The notes under the pieces: model-generated
Told to the model about the DNA's origin: nothing
The model's database searches: none
What the model saw: only the letters and a program-made list of their open reading frames with translations
In this document: positions 1-6,311 of the stretch, piece by piece
Layout: each line of letters begins with the position of its first letter
How positions within the stretch are numbered: position 1 is the first letter of the stretch
NCBI GenBank assembly: GCA_002293525.1
Contig: DBDJ01000036.1
Span: 1-13,349 of the forward strand
Length of the DNA stretch: 13,349 nt
From: Lachnospiraceae bacterium UBA935
GTDB lineage: Bacteria; Bacillota; Clostridia; Lachnospirales; Lachnospiraceae
Direction of reading: 5' to 3'
Program-made: the position numbers and the translations under genes

Positions 1-314
1 ATCCGGAGACCGCCAAGACCTATGATAACATGGCGAATGTATACGATGAGCAGGGGGAATATGAAAAGGCTCTGGAATGGTGCGGAAGAGCCTTAGCCAT
101 CACAGAAAAGGTGCTTGGAAAAGAGCATCCGGATACCGCAGCGACCTATAATAACATGGCGATTGTATACGCTGAGCAGGGGGAATATAAAAAGGCTCTG
201 GAATGGTATGGAAGAGCCTTAGCCATATTGGAGAAGACACTGGGGAAGAATCACGTTACTACCGAAACTGTCCGTAACAATATGGAAATAATAAATAGTA
301 CAAAAGTAACATAA
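1..314 (+). CDS. Tetratricopeptide-repeat protein, kinesin-light-chain type (3' end only)
   Basis: The reading frame is open from the window edge (codons begin at position 3) and stops with TAA at 312-314, so the 5' part lies outside the window. The visible residues are two 42-residue TPR units of the TPR_12/kinesin-light-chain type (pattern NNMAxVYxEQGEYxKALEWYGRALAI, then a ...LGKxHPxT... linker), followed by a degenerate third helix start (TVRNNMEIIN). TPR arrays are protein-interaction scaffolds; no catalytic domain is visible here, and the N-terminal part that would define function is missing. The two units are also repeated as DNA (see repeat entry). The stop codon is only 29 nt upstream of ruvA with no terminator between, so read-through into ruvAB is possible. 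Family call is confident; specific role unknown. Confidence 0.88.
   Translation, partial: PETAKTYDNMANVYDEQGEYEKALEWCGRALAITEKVLGKEHPDTAATYNNMAIVYAEQGEYKKALEWYGRALAILEKTLGKNHVTTETVRNNMEIINSTKVT
3..254 (+). repeat. Two tandem 126-bp coding repeats (TPR units)
   Basis: Copies at 3-128 and 129-254 are exactly 126 bp (42 codons) apart and roughly 80% identical by eye. Identity is concentrated in the first three quarters, for example the shared stretches around GAGCAGGGGGAATAT and GGAAGAGCCTTAGCCAT. The copies likely arose by unit duplication, and more copies probably lie upstream of the window. Confidence 0.85.
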
Positions 315-343
315 CATCACTTTCATGAAAGGAAACACTTCAC

Positions 344-955
344 ATGATAGCCTTTATAAAAGGCGACATCGCCGCCATAACAGAAGACAACGTAATTATC
401 GACACCGGCAGCATCGGTTACAATGTCAGGATATCGACGGGAACGGCCAACCTGCTTCCGGGAGTGGGACAGGAGATCAAGCTGTACACCTACACCCATA
501 TCCGGGAGGATATCTTTCAGCTCTACGGCTTCCTGACCAGAGACGACATGGAGATTTTCAAGAAACTGATCACGGTCAACGGCATCGGCCCCAAAGGCGG
601 GCTGGCCGTCCTGTCGGTGATGAGCGCCGACGACCTCCGCTTTGCCATCATGGCCGGAGACGCAAGAGCCATCGCCAAGGCGCCGGGTATCGGCATCCGG
701 ACGGCGGAACGGATCATCTTGGACTTGCGTGACAAAGTATCCGTAGAAGATACTTTGCTATCCAGGGAAATGGATGCCTATGGCCATTCCGGCCAAACCG
801 GAACAGACAACCAGGCCAAGAATGAAGCCGTGGAAGCATTAGTAGCCTTGGGATACGGAGCATCAGATGCCTTGAAGGCGGTTAAGAAAGCCGCCGCCAC
901 GGAAGATATGGACACCGAAGCGCTCCTGAAGGCGGCTCTTAAGAATATGTTTTAA
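344..955 (+). CDS. ruvA: Holliday junction branch migration protein RuvA
   Basis: RuvA binds four-way DNA junctions as a tetramer and recruits the RuvB motor for branch migration in recombinational repair. The 203-aa product has the usual family length and order. The N-terminal OB fold begins MIAFIKGDI and contains the GYNVRIS strand. Two helix-hairpin-helix motifs follow at residues 78-88 (VNGIGPKGGLA) and 113-124 (APGIGIRTAERI). A short acidic/polar linker at about 135-160 leads to the C-terminal RuvB-binding three-helix domain (NEAVEALVALGY...ALLKAALKNMF). The second HhH reads GIGIRTAE, where many homologues have GIGKKTAE, a mild change. The start is supported by AAAGGA at 328-333, about 10 nt upstream. 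ruvB follows after 94 nt, as is usual in Firmicutes. No ruvC is visible. Confidence 0.97.
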   Translation: MIAFIKGDIAAITEDNVIIDTGSIGYNVRISTGTANLLPGVGQEIKLYTYTHIREDIFQLYGFLTRDDMEIFKKLITVNGIGPKGGLAVLSVMSADDLRFAIMAGDARAIAKAPGIGIRTAERIILDLRDKVSVEDTLLSREMDAYGHSGQTGTDNQAKNEAVEALVALGYGASDALKAVKKAAATEDMDTEALLKAALKNMF

Positions 956-1049
956 TGCCTTTCTCCACTATGTTATATTGTTATATTATCCTTGCTTGCG
1001 CTACATTAGATTACAGGTAACTACAGAAACTCACGAGGTGACTCCGCAA

Positions 1050-2048
1050 ATGCCCGAACGAATCATTGAAACCAAGTTAAAAGAAGAAGACCTCAAGATT
1101 GAAGGCTCCTTACGCCCCCGGAAGCTGGACGAATATATCGGCCAGACCAAGGTAAAGGACAACCTGAAGGTCTATATGGAAGCCGCCCGGCAAAGGAAGG
1201 ACCCGCTGGATCATGTGCTGTTCTACGGCCCGCCCGGCCTGGGAAAGACCACGCTGGCCGGCATCATTGCCAACGAGATGGGTGTCAATATGAAAGTCAG
1301 CAGCGGGCCGGCCATCGAGAAACCAGGCGAAATGGCCGCGATCCTGAACAACCTGCAGCCCGGCGACCTGCTTTTTCTTGATGAGATTCACCGGCTCAAC
1401 CGCCAGGTGGAAGAGGTGCTTTATCCGGCCATGGAAGACTACTGCATCGACATCATGATCGGGAAGGGGGCTTCCGCTCGCTCGATCCGGCTGGAGCTGC
1501 CCCAATTCACCCTTGTAGGCGCGACCACGCGGGCCGGCCTGCTGACCGCGCCGTTGCGTGACCGCTTCGGGGTGATCCACCGCCTGGAATTCTACAATAC
1601 CGCCGAGTTAAAAACGATTATCATGCATTCTGCCCGCATCCTCAAGGTCAAGATCGAGGAAGCCGGAGCAGAAGAGCTGGCCCGCCGCAGCCGCGGCACG
1701 CCGCGGCTGGCTAACCGGATCCTGAAACGGGTACGCGATTTTGCCCAGGTCAAATATGACGGCATCATAACGGGGGAAGTTGCTTCCACCGCCCTGAACC
1801 TGCTGGACGTTGACAAGATGGGGCTGGATCACGTTGACCGGAATATGCTGCTGACCATCATCCAGAAGTTTAAGGGCGGCCCGGTCGGGCTGGACACGCT
1901 GGCAGCGGCGGTCGGGGAAGATGCCGGTACGATTGAGGAAGTATATGAACCCTATCTCTTACTTAACGGCCTGATCAACCGGACCCCTCGCGGCAGAGTC
2001 GCCACGGATTTGGCCTATCATCATTTAGGGCTTGAGATTTCAACCTGA
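1050..2048 (+). CDS. ruvB: Holliday junction branch migration ATPase RuvB
   Basis: RuvB is the hexameric AAA+ motor that drives Holliday-junction branch migration with RuvA. The frame is open further upstream, but ATG at 1050 is chosen because GAGGTG (1035-1040) is spaced 9 nt ahead and the product (MPERIIETKL..., 332 aa) has family length; upstream codons from 978 do not resemble RuvB. Visible motifs: Walker A GPPGLGKTT at residues 60-68; Walker B FLDEIH around 109-114; sensor 1 GATTRAG at 157-163; the arginine-finger region PLRDRFG at 168-174; sensor 2 RSRGTPRLANRIL at 213-225; and the C-terminal winged helix with YEPYLLLNGLINRTPRGR at about 299-316. All key residues are present. The last 14 codons are echoed in degenerate form at 3214-3255, beyond the next gene. 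Confidence 0.97.
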   Translation: MPERIIETKLKEEDLKIEGSLRPRKLDEYIGQTKVKDNLKVYMEAARQRKDPLDHVLFYGPPGLGKTTLAGIIANEMGVNMKVSSGPAIEKPGEMAAILNNLQPGDLLFLDEIHRLNRQVEEVLYPAMEDYCIDIMIGKGASARSIRLELPQFTLVGATTRAGLLTAPLRDRFGVIHRLEFYNTAELKTIIMHSARILKVKIEEAGAEELARRSRGTPRLANRILKRVRDFAQVKYDGIITGEVASTALNLLDVDKMGLDHVDRNMLLTIIQKFKGGPVGLDTLAAAVGEDAGTIEEVYEPYLLLNGLINRTPRGRVATDLAYHHLGLEIST

Positions 2049-2224
2049 TATATATTCCCGCCCTTGACATCCGCTTACATGATGCTGGTGTTCCGGAAAA
2101 ACCACTTGGGTTATTTCAAGAAGAACTTTTTGGGCTAACAGAAAGGCGAATGACATATGATTGCTGATTTCCGCATTGCTGTCAGCCGCGGTGCCGACAC
2201 TTCGTAGTGCCTCGTTTTGGACAT

Positions 2225-2230
2225 TATAAT
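2225..2230 (+). promoter_or_regulatory. Candidate -10 box upstream of the membrane-protein gene
   Basis: A perfect TATAAT lies 45 nt upstream of the chosen start at 2275. The best -35 at suitable spacing is poor (TTCGTA near 2201), so this is only a possible promoter. The rest of the 2049-2274 gap shows no terminator or recognisable gene. Confidence 0.3.
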
Positions 2231-2274
2231 AATAACGTCAAAATATGCAACGAATCGCAAAGGAGCTTACGTCT

Positions 2275-3168
2275 ATGAGCAGCTATGTAAGTTATTACCG
2301 CCATTCAGGCAAGGTACATCCGTCTTACATCGTGTTTTTTATACTGGGTATCATAATAACAGCGGTGCTTTCGATTTTTTACAGCATCGCTATGTATTAT
2401 AGCCCCTCTGCCTATCTAAATATTATAATCACGGTGGTCTACAGCTTTCTGGCGAGCAAGCTGGCGTGGAAGATCACGAAATGGGGAAAAGCCCGCAATA
2501 TGATCGTGTGGGCGATTTCAATTGTGGCATATTTTATAGTTTTTACCTATGTGCATTTTGCCGCCTATGCGGCAGTTGTTTTCAGAGACGAGGTTCGGGT
2601 CATTGATTTCTCTTTATTCCTGGATTTTTTATGGGAACCCTCATATCTCCTAATGGCCTTCAAGGATATCATCGTGCCGCAAGGCGTGTGGACTTTCAGC
2701 AGTAACGGCCCCACAGTATCAGGTTTTTTTCTTCTGGCAATATGGCTGGTTGAACATCTGGTCGCATTGTGTTCACCGTTTTATTTCGGCCATACTGACA
2801 TGGAACGCCCGTTTTTCGAGGAAACAGGGAACTGGGGCAAGGAAACGATCTGTGCCTTAAGATTGCCGCACCAGCCGGAAGAAAATTTCCCGCAAATAAA
2901 AAAAGCCGCAGAACGGAACGACATCGACTACTTTAACTCATTGAAAGTCCCAAGACGGAGCGGCTATTGTCAGATTTCTTACTATACCGACCCGGCCGAG
3001 GAACTGGGCACCCGCTATCTGACCTTAACGAATGTAAAGGACACAGTGGATAGAAGAGGCAAAGCATCTACGAATATCCATGATATTATAAGGAACCTGC
3101 CCGTTTCCCCGGCATTTATTGCAGCATTGGAAAGCAGCCCCCCAGAGCAGGATGTTCGAATTTCTTGA
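2275..3168 (+). CDS. Unrecognised four-helix membrane protein
   Basis: I do not recognise this family. The start at ATG 2275 has AAGGAG/AGGAG at 2261-2265 spaced 9 nt, which is better than the in-frame ATG at 2245, giving 297 aa. Four hydrophobic segments are visible at roughly residues 16-40 (SYIVFFILGIIITAV...), 45-65, 73-100 (aromatic-rich, IVAYFIVFTYVHFAAYAAVV) and 145-170 (FFLLAIWLVEHLVAL). A soluble C-terminal part of about 125 residues follows, with no evident catalytic motif. There is no signal peptide. It separates ruvB from zapA, is visibly more AT-rich than ruvAB, and is bracketed by two ruvB 3' ends, which suggests later acquisition. Function unknown. Confidence 0.8.
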   Translation: MSSYVSYYRHSGKVHPSYIVFFILGIIITAVLSIFYSIAMYYSPSAYLNIIITVVYSFLASKLAWKITKWGKARNMIVWAISIVAYFIVFTYVHFAAYAAVVFRDEVRVIDFSLFLDFLWEPSYLLMAFKDIIVPQGVWTFSSNGPTVSGFFLLAIWLVEHLVALCSPFYFGHTDMERPFFEETGNWGKETICALRLPHQPEENFPQIKKAAERNDIDYFNSLKVPRRSGYCQISYYTDPAEELGTRYLTLTNVKDTVDRRGKASTNIHDIIRNLPVSPAFIAALESSPPEQDVRIS

Positions 3169-3183
3169 TCTCGCATCTATCCG

Positions 3184-3255
3184 AAGTCGCCGTTGATTCA
3201 GCATGTCACCACTGATTCGGCATGTCATCATTTGGTACTTGAAATTTTAGCCTGA
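3184..3255 (+). pseudogene. Degenerate duplicate of the ruvB 3' end
   Basis: In one frame 3214-3255 encodes DSACHHLVLEILA-stop; the real ruvB ends DLAYHHLGLEIST-stop (2007-2048). Over these 42 nt I count 33 identities, and the TGA stop aligns. Similarity extends weakly upstream: AGTCGCC at 3186-3192 matches AGTCGCC in ruvB near 1997-2003. The fragment contains its own near-perfect 19-bp tandem duplication (3195-3213 and 3214-3232, 16/19 identical). It is too short to function and is read as a remnant of a second ruvB tail. Confidence 0.65.
3195..3232 (+). repeat. 19-bp tandem duplication in the ruvB remnant
   Basis: Copies GATTCAGCATGTCACCACT (3195-3213) and GATTCGGCATGTCATCATT (3214-3232) are adjacent and differ at three positions, all transitions. 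The second copy aligns best with the ruvB 3' end. Confidence 0.7.
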
Positions 3256-3268
3256 CCTGATATATAAT
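3239..3268 (+). promoter_or_regulatory. Sigma-A-type promoter for zapA
   Basis: TTGAAA at 3239-3244 and TATAAT at 3263-3268 are separated by 18 nt, giving a start site around 3275 and a leader of about 65 nt before zapA. The -35 lies within the ruvB-tail remnant. The spacer includes a direct CCTGACCTGA duplication that is absent from the intact ruvB tail. Confidence 0.62.
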
Positions 3269-3340
3269 AATCTATATGCAACTGGGAAAGCAACGATATT
3301 TACAGATACAGTCAGCTTATGGCGGCAGGGAGCAAGGAAA

Positions 3341-3739
3341 ATGACGGGCAAGACCGATACGGAAGTTATTATTGGCGGCAAGGTTTTAACTTTAAGCGGT
3401 TATGAGAGCGAAGAATATCTGCAAAAGGTAGCTTCCTACATCAATAACAAGATAGCCGAATACAACAAGGTCGAATCATTTCGCAGACAGCCGCTTGACC
3501 GGCAGAATGTCCTGCTTCAGCTCAATATTGCGGATGATTATTTTAAAGCAAAGAAACAGATCGGCGTGCTGGAAGAAGAGATCCAGGGCAAAGAAAAGGA
3601 ATTATATGACTTAAAACATGCTTTGATTGCCTCTCAGATCAAACTGGAGAATACAGAGAAGAATGTTAAGAACCTTCAGGCTGAAATCAATGAGAACACG
3701 AAGAAAATCATTCGGCTGGAAGCAGAACTAAAGAGTTAA
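3341..3739 (+). CDS. zapA: Cell division protein ZapA
   Basis: ZapA stabilises the cytoplasmic Z ring by cross-linking FtsZ protofilaments at mid-cell. The 132-aa product has the family N-terminal beta/alpha head (TEVIIGGKVLTLSGYESEEYLQKVASYINNKI). A middle helix with RQNVLLQLNIADDYFKAK is typical of the family. A long heptad-rich coiled coil covers about residues 60-130 (EEEIQGKEKELYDLK...), longer than the minimal ~90-100-aa members but usual for Clostridia. The start is supported by AGGGAG at 3327-3332 with 8-nt spacing. It has its own promoter and terminator, so it is probably a separate unit from ruvAB and from the U32 gene behind it, although the neighbourhood (SEDS and PBP genes) fits a division role. 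Confidence 0.93.
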   Translation: MTGKTDTEVIIGGKVLTLSGYESEEYLQKVASYINNKIAEYNKVESFRRQPLDRQNVLLQLNIADDYFKAKKQIGVLEEEIQGKEKELYDLKHALIASQIKLENTEKNVKNLQAEINENTKKIIRLEAELKS

Positions 3740-3753
3740 CGGTTACAGAAAGG

Positions 3754-3782
3754 CTGTCTTTTTTGTAAAGGGCAGTTTTTTT
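3754..3782 (+). terminator. Rho-independent terminator after zapA
   Basis: CTGTCTTTT pairs with AAAGGGCAG (9 bp including two G-U pairs) around a TTGT loop, immediately followed by seven T residues. Weak extra pairing at the foot (GAAAGG with the T run) extends it. It begins 14 nt after the zapA stop. Confidence 0.72.
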
Positions 3783-3797
3783 AATAGGGAATCGCCC

Positions 3798-3826
3798 TTG
3801 CTAAATGTGGAGTATATCACTCTTAT
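3798..3826 (+). promoter_or_regulatory. Possible promoter for the U32-SEDS-PBP operon
   Basis: TTGCTA (3798-3803) and TCTTAT (3821-3826) are 17 nt apart, each a 4/6 match to consensus. A promoter is expected here because a terminator lies just upstream, but the match is weak. Confidence 0.3.
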
Positions 3827-3863
3827 TTTTATGGAACAAATGGATCATAAAGGACAATAGGGA

Positions 3864-6311
3864 ATGGCTGGAAAAGTGGAGCTGCTGGCACCGGCAGGAG
3901 ATTATGAAGGGCTTATCGGGGCTTTACATGCCGGTGCCGATGCGGTATATCTGGGCGGCGACCGGTTCGGGGCCAGGGCATATGCGGACAATTTTTCTTC
4001 GGGTCAGCTGCTTGACGGAATCCGCTATGCCCATTTATTTGGGCGCAGAATATACTTGACCATAAATACCCTTGTGAAAGAGAAAGAATTTGATGAGCTA
4101 TATTCTTATCTGGCTCCGCTTTATACCGTCGGCCTTGACGGTGTCATCGTTCAGGATGTCGGTGTGCTCAGATGGGTTACCAAACAGTTTCCGCAGTTGC
4201 CCGTCCACGCCAGCACCCAGATGAATATCACCCATGCCTATGGAGCGGAATTTCTGAAAAGGAACGGAGCCGTAAGAATCATCCCGGCCAGAGAGCTGAG
4301 CCTCGCAGAACTGAAACAGATCCGGGGAAAAGTCGACATCGAGCTGGAAACCTTCATCCATGGCGCCATGTGTTACTGTTATTCCGGCCAATGCCTGTTC
4401 AGCAGCATCTTGGGTGCCAGAAGCGGTAACAGGGGGCGCTGTGCCCAGCCGTGCCGGCTGCCTTATCGGAAGCGTTCCGGCAAAAATAGCGGTAATCCCG
4501 ACTGCTATCCGCTAAGCCTGAAAGACATGTGTGCCCTCACGATCCTGCCGGACTTGATCGCGGCCGGAATCACTTCTTTTAAGATCGAAGGCCGGATGAA
4601 AAAACCGGAATATACTGCCGGGGTAACAGCGGTTTACCGCAAATACATTGATATGTTTTACGCTGAAGGACGGGACGGATATACGGTGGCCGAAGAAGAC
4701 AGTTACCGCCTTCAGTCATTATATATCCGCGATGAAGCCGGGGAAGGATATTACTTCCGACATAACGGCAAGGAAATGATTACCCGCAAAGAGCCGGGCT
4801 ATGAAGGCGCTGATATCGCCTTGCTTTCAGAAGTTCGACGCGGTTTTATTGACAGCCCTATGAAACTTGCTGTCAGCGGATATGGCGATTTTACTGCGGG
4901 GCAGCCGGCTGAGCTGACGGTCTCCTGCAGTGGAATAACCGTCAGCGCCAAGGGAGCCGACTTAAGCCCGGCTTTGAAACAGCCGCTTAATGAAGAATCC
5001 GTGGCAAAACAGCTAAAGAAAAGCGGAAATACTTTTTTTGTTTTCGATGATCTGAAACTGGTATTGTCGGATAATATCTTTATGCCGGTAAAAGAACTGA
5101 ACGAATTAAGACGGAAAGCACTGAACCAGCTGGAAGAAACGATGTTGCGGCCGTTTGTGCGCCCGCTTCCGCCAAGACTTCCGAGATCAGGATCTGATAC
5201 GGCAGCTGCTACAGAACCTGACACAGAACTTGCTGCCAAGGTTGCCGTTTCACCTGCCAACAAGAGCGTTACAGTTCCTGTTGTGCCGACTGACATGAAC
5301 CCAGCGGCTTATACGGCTTCCGGCCAACCCGGCAGGCCGGAGCTGCATGTGCAGGTGACGACTGCCGAGCAATGGAAAAGCGCTGGCCGGCATAGGATTA
5401 AAAGAATATACATCGACATTGACATATGGGAAAACCAGGCCAACCTCCCTAAACCCGACGGTACGGAGTGGTTCGCGGTTTTGCCTCGGATATTCCGGGC
5501 CAGGTCAGAGCAGTATCTGGAGAATTACGCCAGCATTTTGCACGGGAATCTATGTGACGGCGTGCTGATCCAAAATATCGAAAGCTATCAATGGCTACGC
5601 TCAGTCGGCTATTCCGGACGCATTGTAACCGATCACTCGCTTTATATCTGGAATAAAGCATCATGGCAGTTCTGGCGTGAGCATGCCAGCGAATGCTATC
5701 TTCCGATCGAGCTGAACAGATACGAGATCAATGACTTTGTCAGTCAATGTTCGGAGCCGTCACAAGGCGTCCCGGCAGCTATCAGCATGATGGTATATGG
5801 CCGGATACCGATGATGATATCAGCCAACTGTATATGGAAAACCGGACAAGCCGGGAAAACCGGACAAGCTGAGAAAACTGGACCAGTCTGCCAGTACGGA
5901 CAAGATAGCCAGACCGGACATGTAAGCCAAACCAGACAAGGCGGCCCGTCCGGGCAAGCTGCGCCAGACCACAAGACCGATATCCTTCCGCTTACGGATC
6001 GCTACGGAAAACAGTTTTGGGTCTGTAAAAAATGCCGTCATTGTTATAATATCATATATAATACCGTTCCCTTATCGCTGCATGACATTGTGAGTCAAGG
6101 GACACTGTCCCGAATCCTTTCGTCGGGCTCCGATACAAGTGTCGATTTGAGCATGAATCTGCGCTTAGATTTCACCACCGAGACTGGCAAGGAAACGGGA
6201 GATATCATTGCTTTTTTTAATAATATCGGCGAATACAGAAACAGAAACAAAGCTACGGTCAGGCCTTATGAAGAATATACCACCGGCCATAGTAAAAGAG
6301 GAGTTGAATGA
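3864..6311 (+). CDS. U32 peptidase-family protein with DUF3656 (RlhA/YdcP-like)
   Basis: U32 proteins were first called collagenase-like peptidases. The characterised long members (E. coli RlhA/YdcP) act in hydroxylation of a 23S rRNA cytidine, and relatives TrhP and UbiU/V carry Fe-S clusters, so an RNA-modification role is more likely than proteolysis. The 815-aa product has an N-terminal TIM-barrel-like U32 domain (LLAPAGDYEGLIGALHAGADAVYLGG) and the signature ETFIHGAMCYCYSGQC at about 162-177. Likely cluster ligands are C170, C177, C193 and C223. A DUF3656-like region covers about 320-440, then comes a variable linker (about 440-500) and a second U32-like C-terminal part with CKKCRHCYNIIYN. 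ATG 3864 has AAAGGA 9 nt upstream. Oddity: a seven-unit hexapeptide repeat at residues 659-700. The stop overlaps the SEDS gene by 4 nt, implying translational coupling. Confidence 0.88.
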   Translation: MAGKVELLAPAGDYEGLIGALHAGADAVYLGGDRFGARAYADNFSSGQLLDGIRYAHLFGRRIYLTINTLVKEKEFDELYSYLAPLYTVGLDGVIVQDVGVLRWVTKQFPQLPVHASTQMNITHAYGAEFLKRNGAVRIIPARELSLAELKQIRGKVDIELETFIHGAMCYCYSGQCLFSSILGARSGNRGRCAQPCRLPYRKRSGKNSGNPDCYPLSLKDMCALTILPDLIAAGITSFKIEGRMKKPEYTAGVTAVYRKYIDMFYAEGRDGYTVAEEDSYRLQSLYIRDEAGEGYYFRHNGKEMITRKEPGYEGADIALLSEVRRGFIDSPMKLAVSGYGDFTAGQPAELTVSCSGITVSAKGADLSPALKQPLNEESVAKQLKKSGNTFFVFDDLKLVLSDNIFMPVKELNELRRKALNQLEETMLRPFVRPLPPRLPRSGSDTAAATEPDTELAAKVAVSPANKSVTVPVVPTDMNPAAYTASGQPGRPELHVQVTTAEQWKSAGRHRIKRIYIDIDIWENQANLPKPDGTEWFAVLPRIFRARSEQYLENYASILHGNLCDGVLIQNIESYQWLRSVGYSGRIVTDHSLYIWNKASWQFWREHASECYLPIELNRYEINDFVSQCSEPSQGVPAAISMMVYGRIPMMISANCIWKTGQAGKTGQAEKTGPVCQYGQDSQTGHVSQTRQGGPSGQAAPDHKTDILPLTDRYGKQFWVCKKCRHCYNIIYNTVPLSLHDIVSQGTLSRILSSGSDTSVDLSMNLRLDFTTETGKETGDIIAFFNNIGEYRNRNKATVRPYEEYTTGHSKRGVE
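5838..5963 (+). repeat. Seven degenerate 18-bp tandem repeats inside the U32 gene
   Basis: Seven consecutive 18-nt units follow the pattern AAAACCGGACAAGCNNNN, encoding hexapeptides close to (K/Q)TGQxx: KTGQAG, KTGQAE, KTGPVC, QYGQDS, QTGHVS, QTRQGG, PSGQAA. The first two are almost identical and later ones are progressively diverged. The array stays in frame and sits between the MISANCIW and CKKCRHCYNIIYN segments. Confidence 0.8.

Noticed and set aside
325..732. 135-codon frame starting 19 nt before ruvA
   Set aside because: It overlaps ruvA in another frame and is Arg/His/Gln-rich low-complexity translation. Its ATG merely precedes the ruvA Shine-Dalgarno.
956..1049. AT-rich ruvA-ruvB gap as a promoter or small gene
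   Set aside because: It contains TATATT-like strings but no paired -35 and no credible reading frame. ruvAB is probably cotranscribed.
2050..2167. Open stretch after ruvB reading ...ALDIRLHDAGVPEKP... to a TGA
   Set aside because: It looked like the end of a decayed gene, but it has no start or ribosome binding site and I could not match it to any family. It may be chance.
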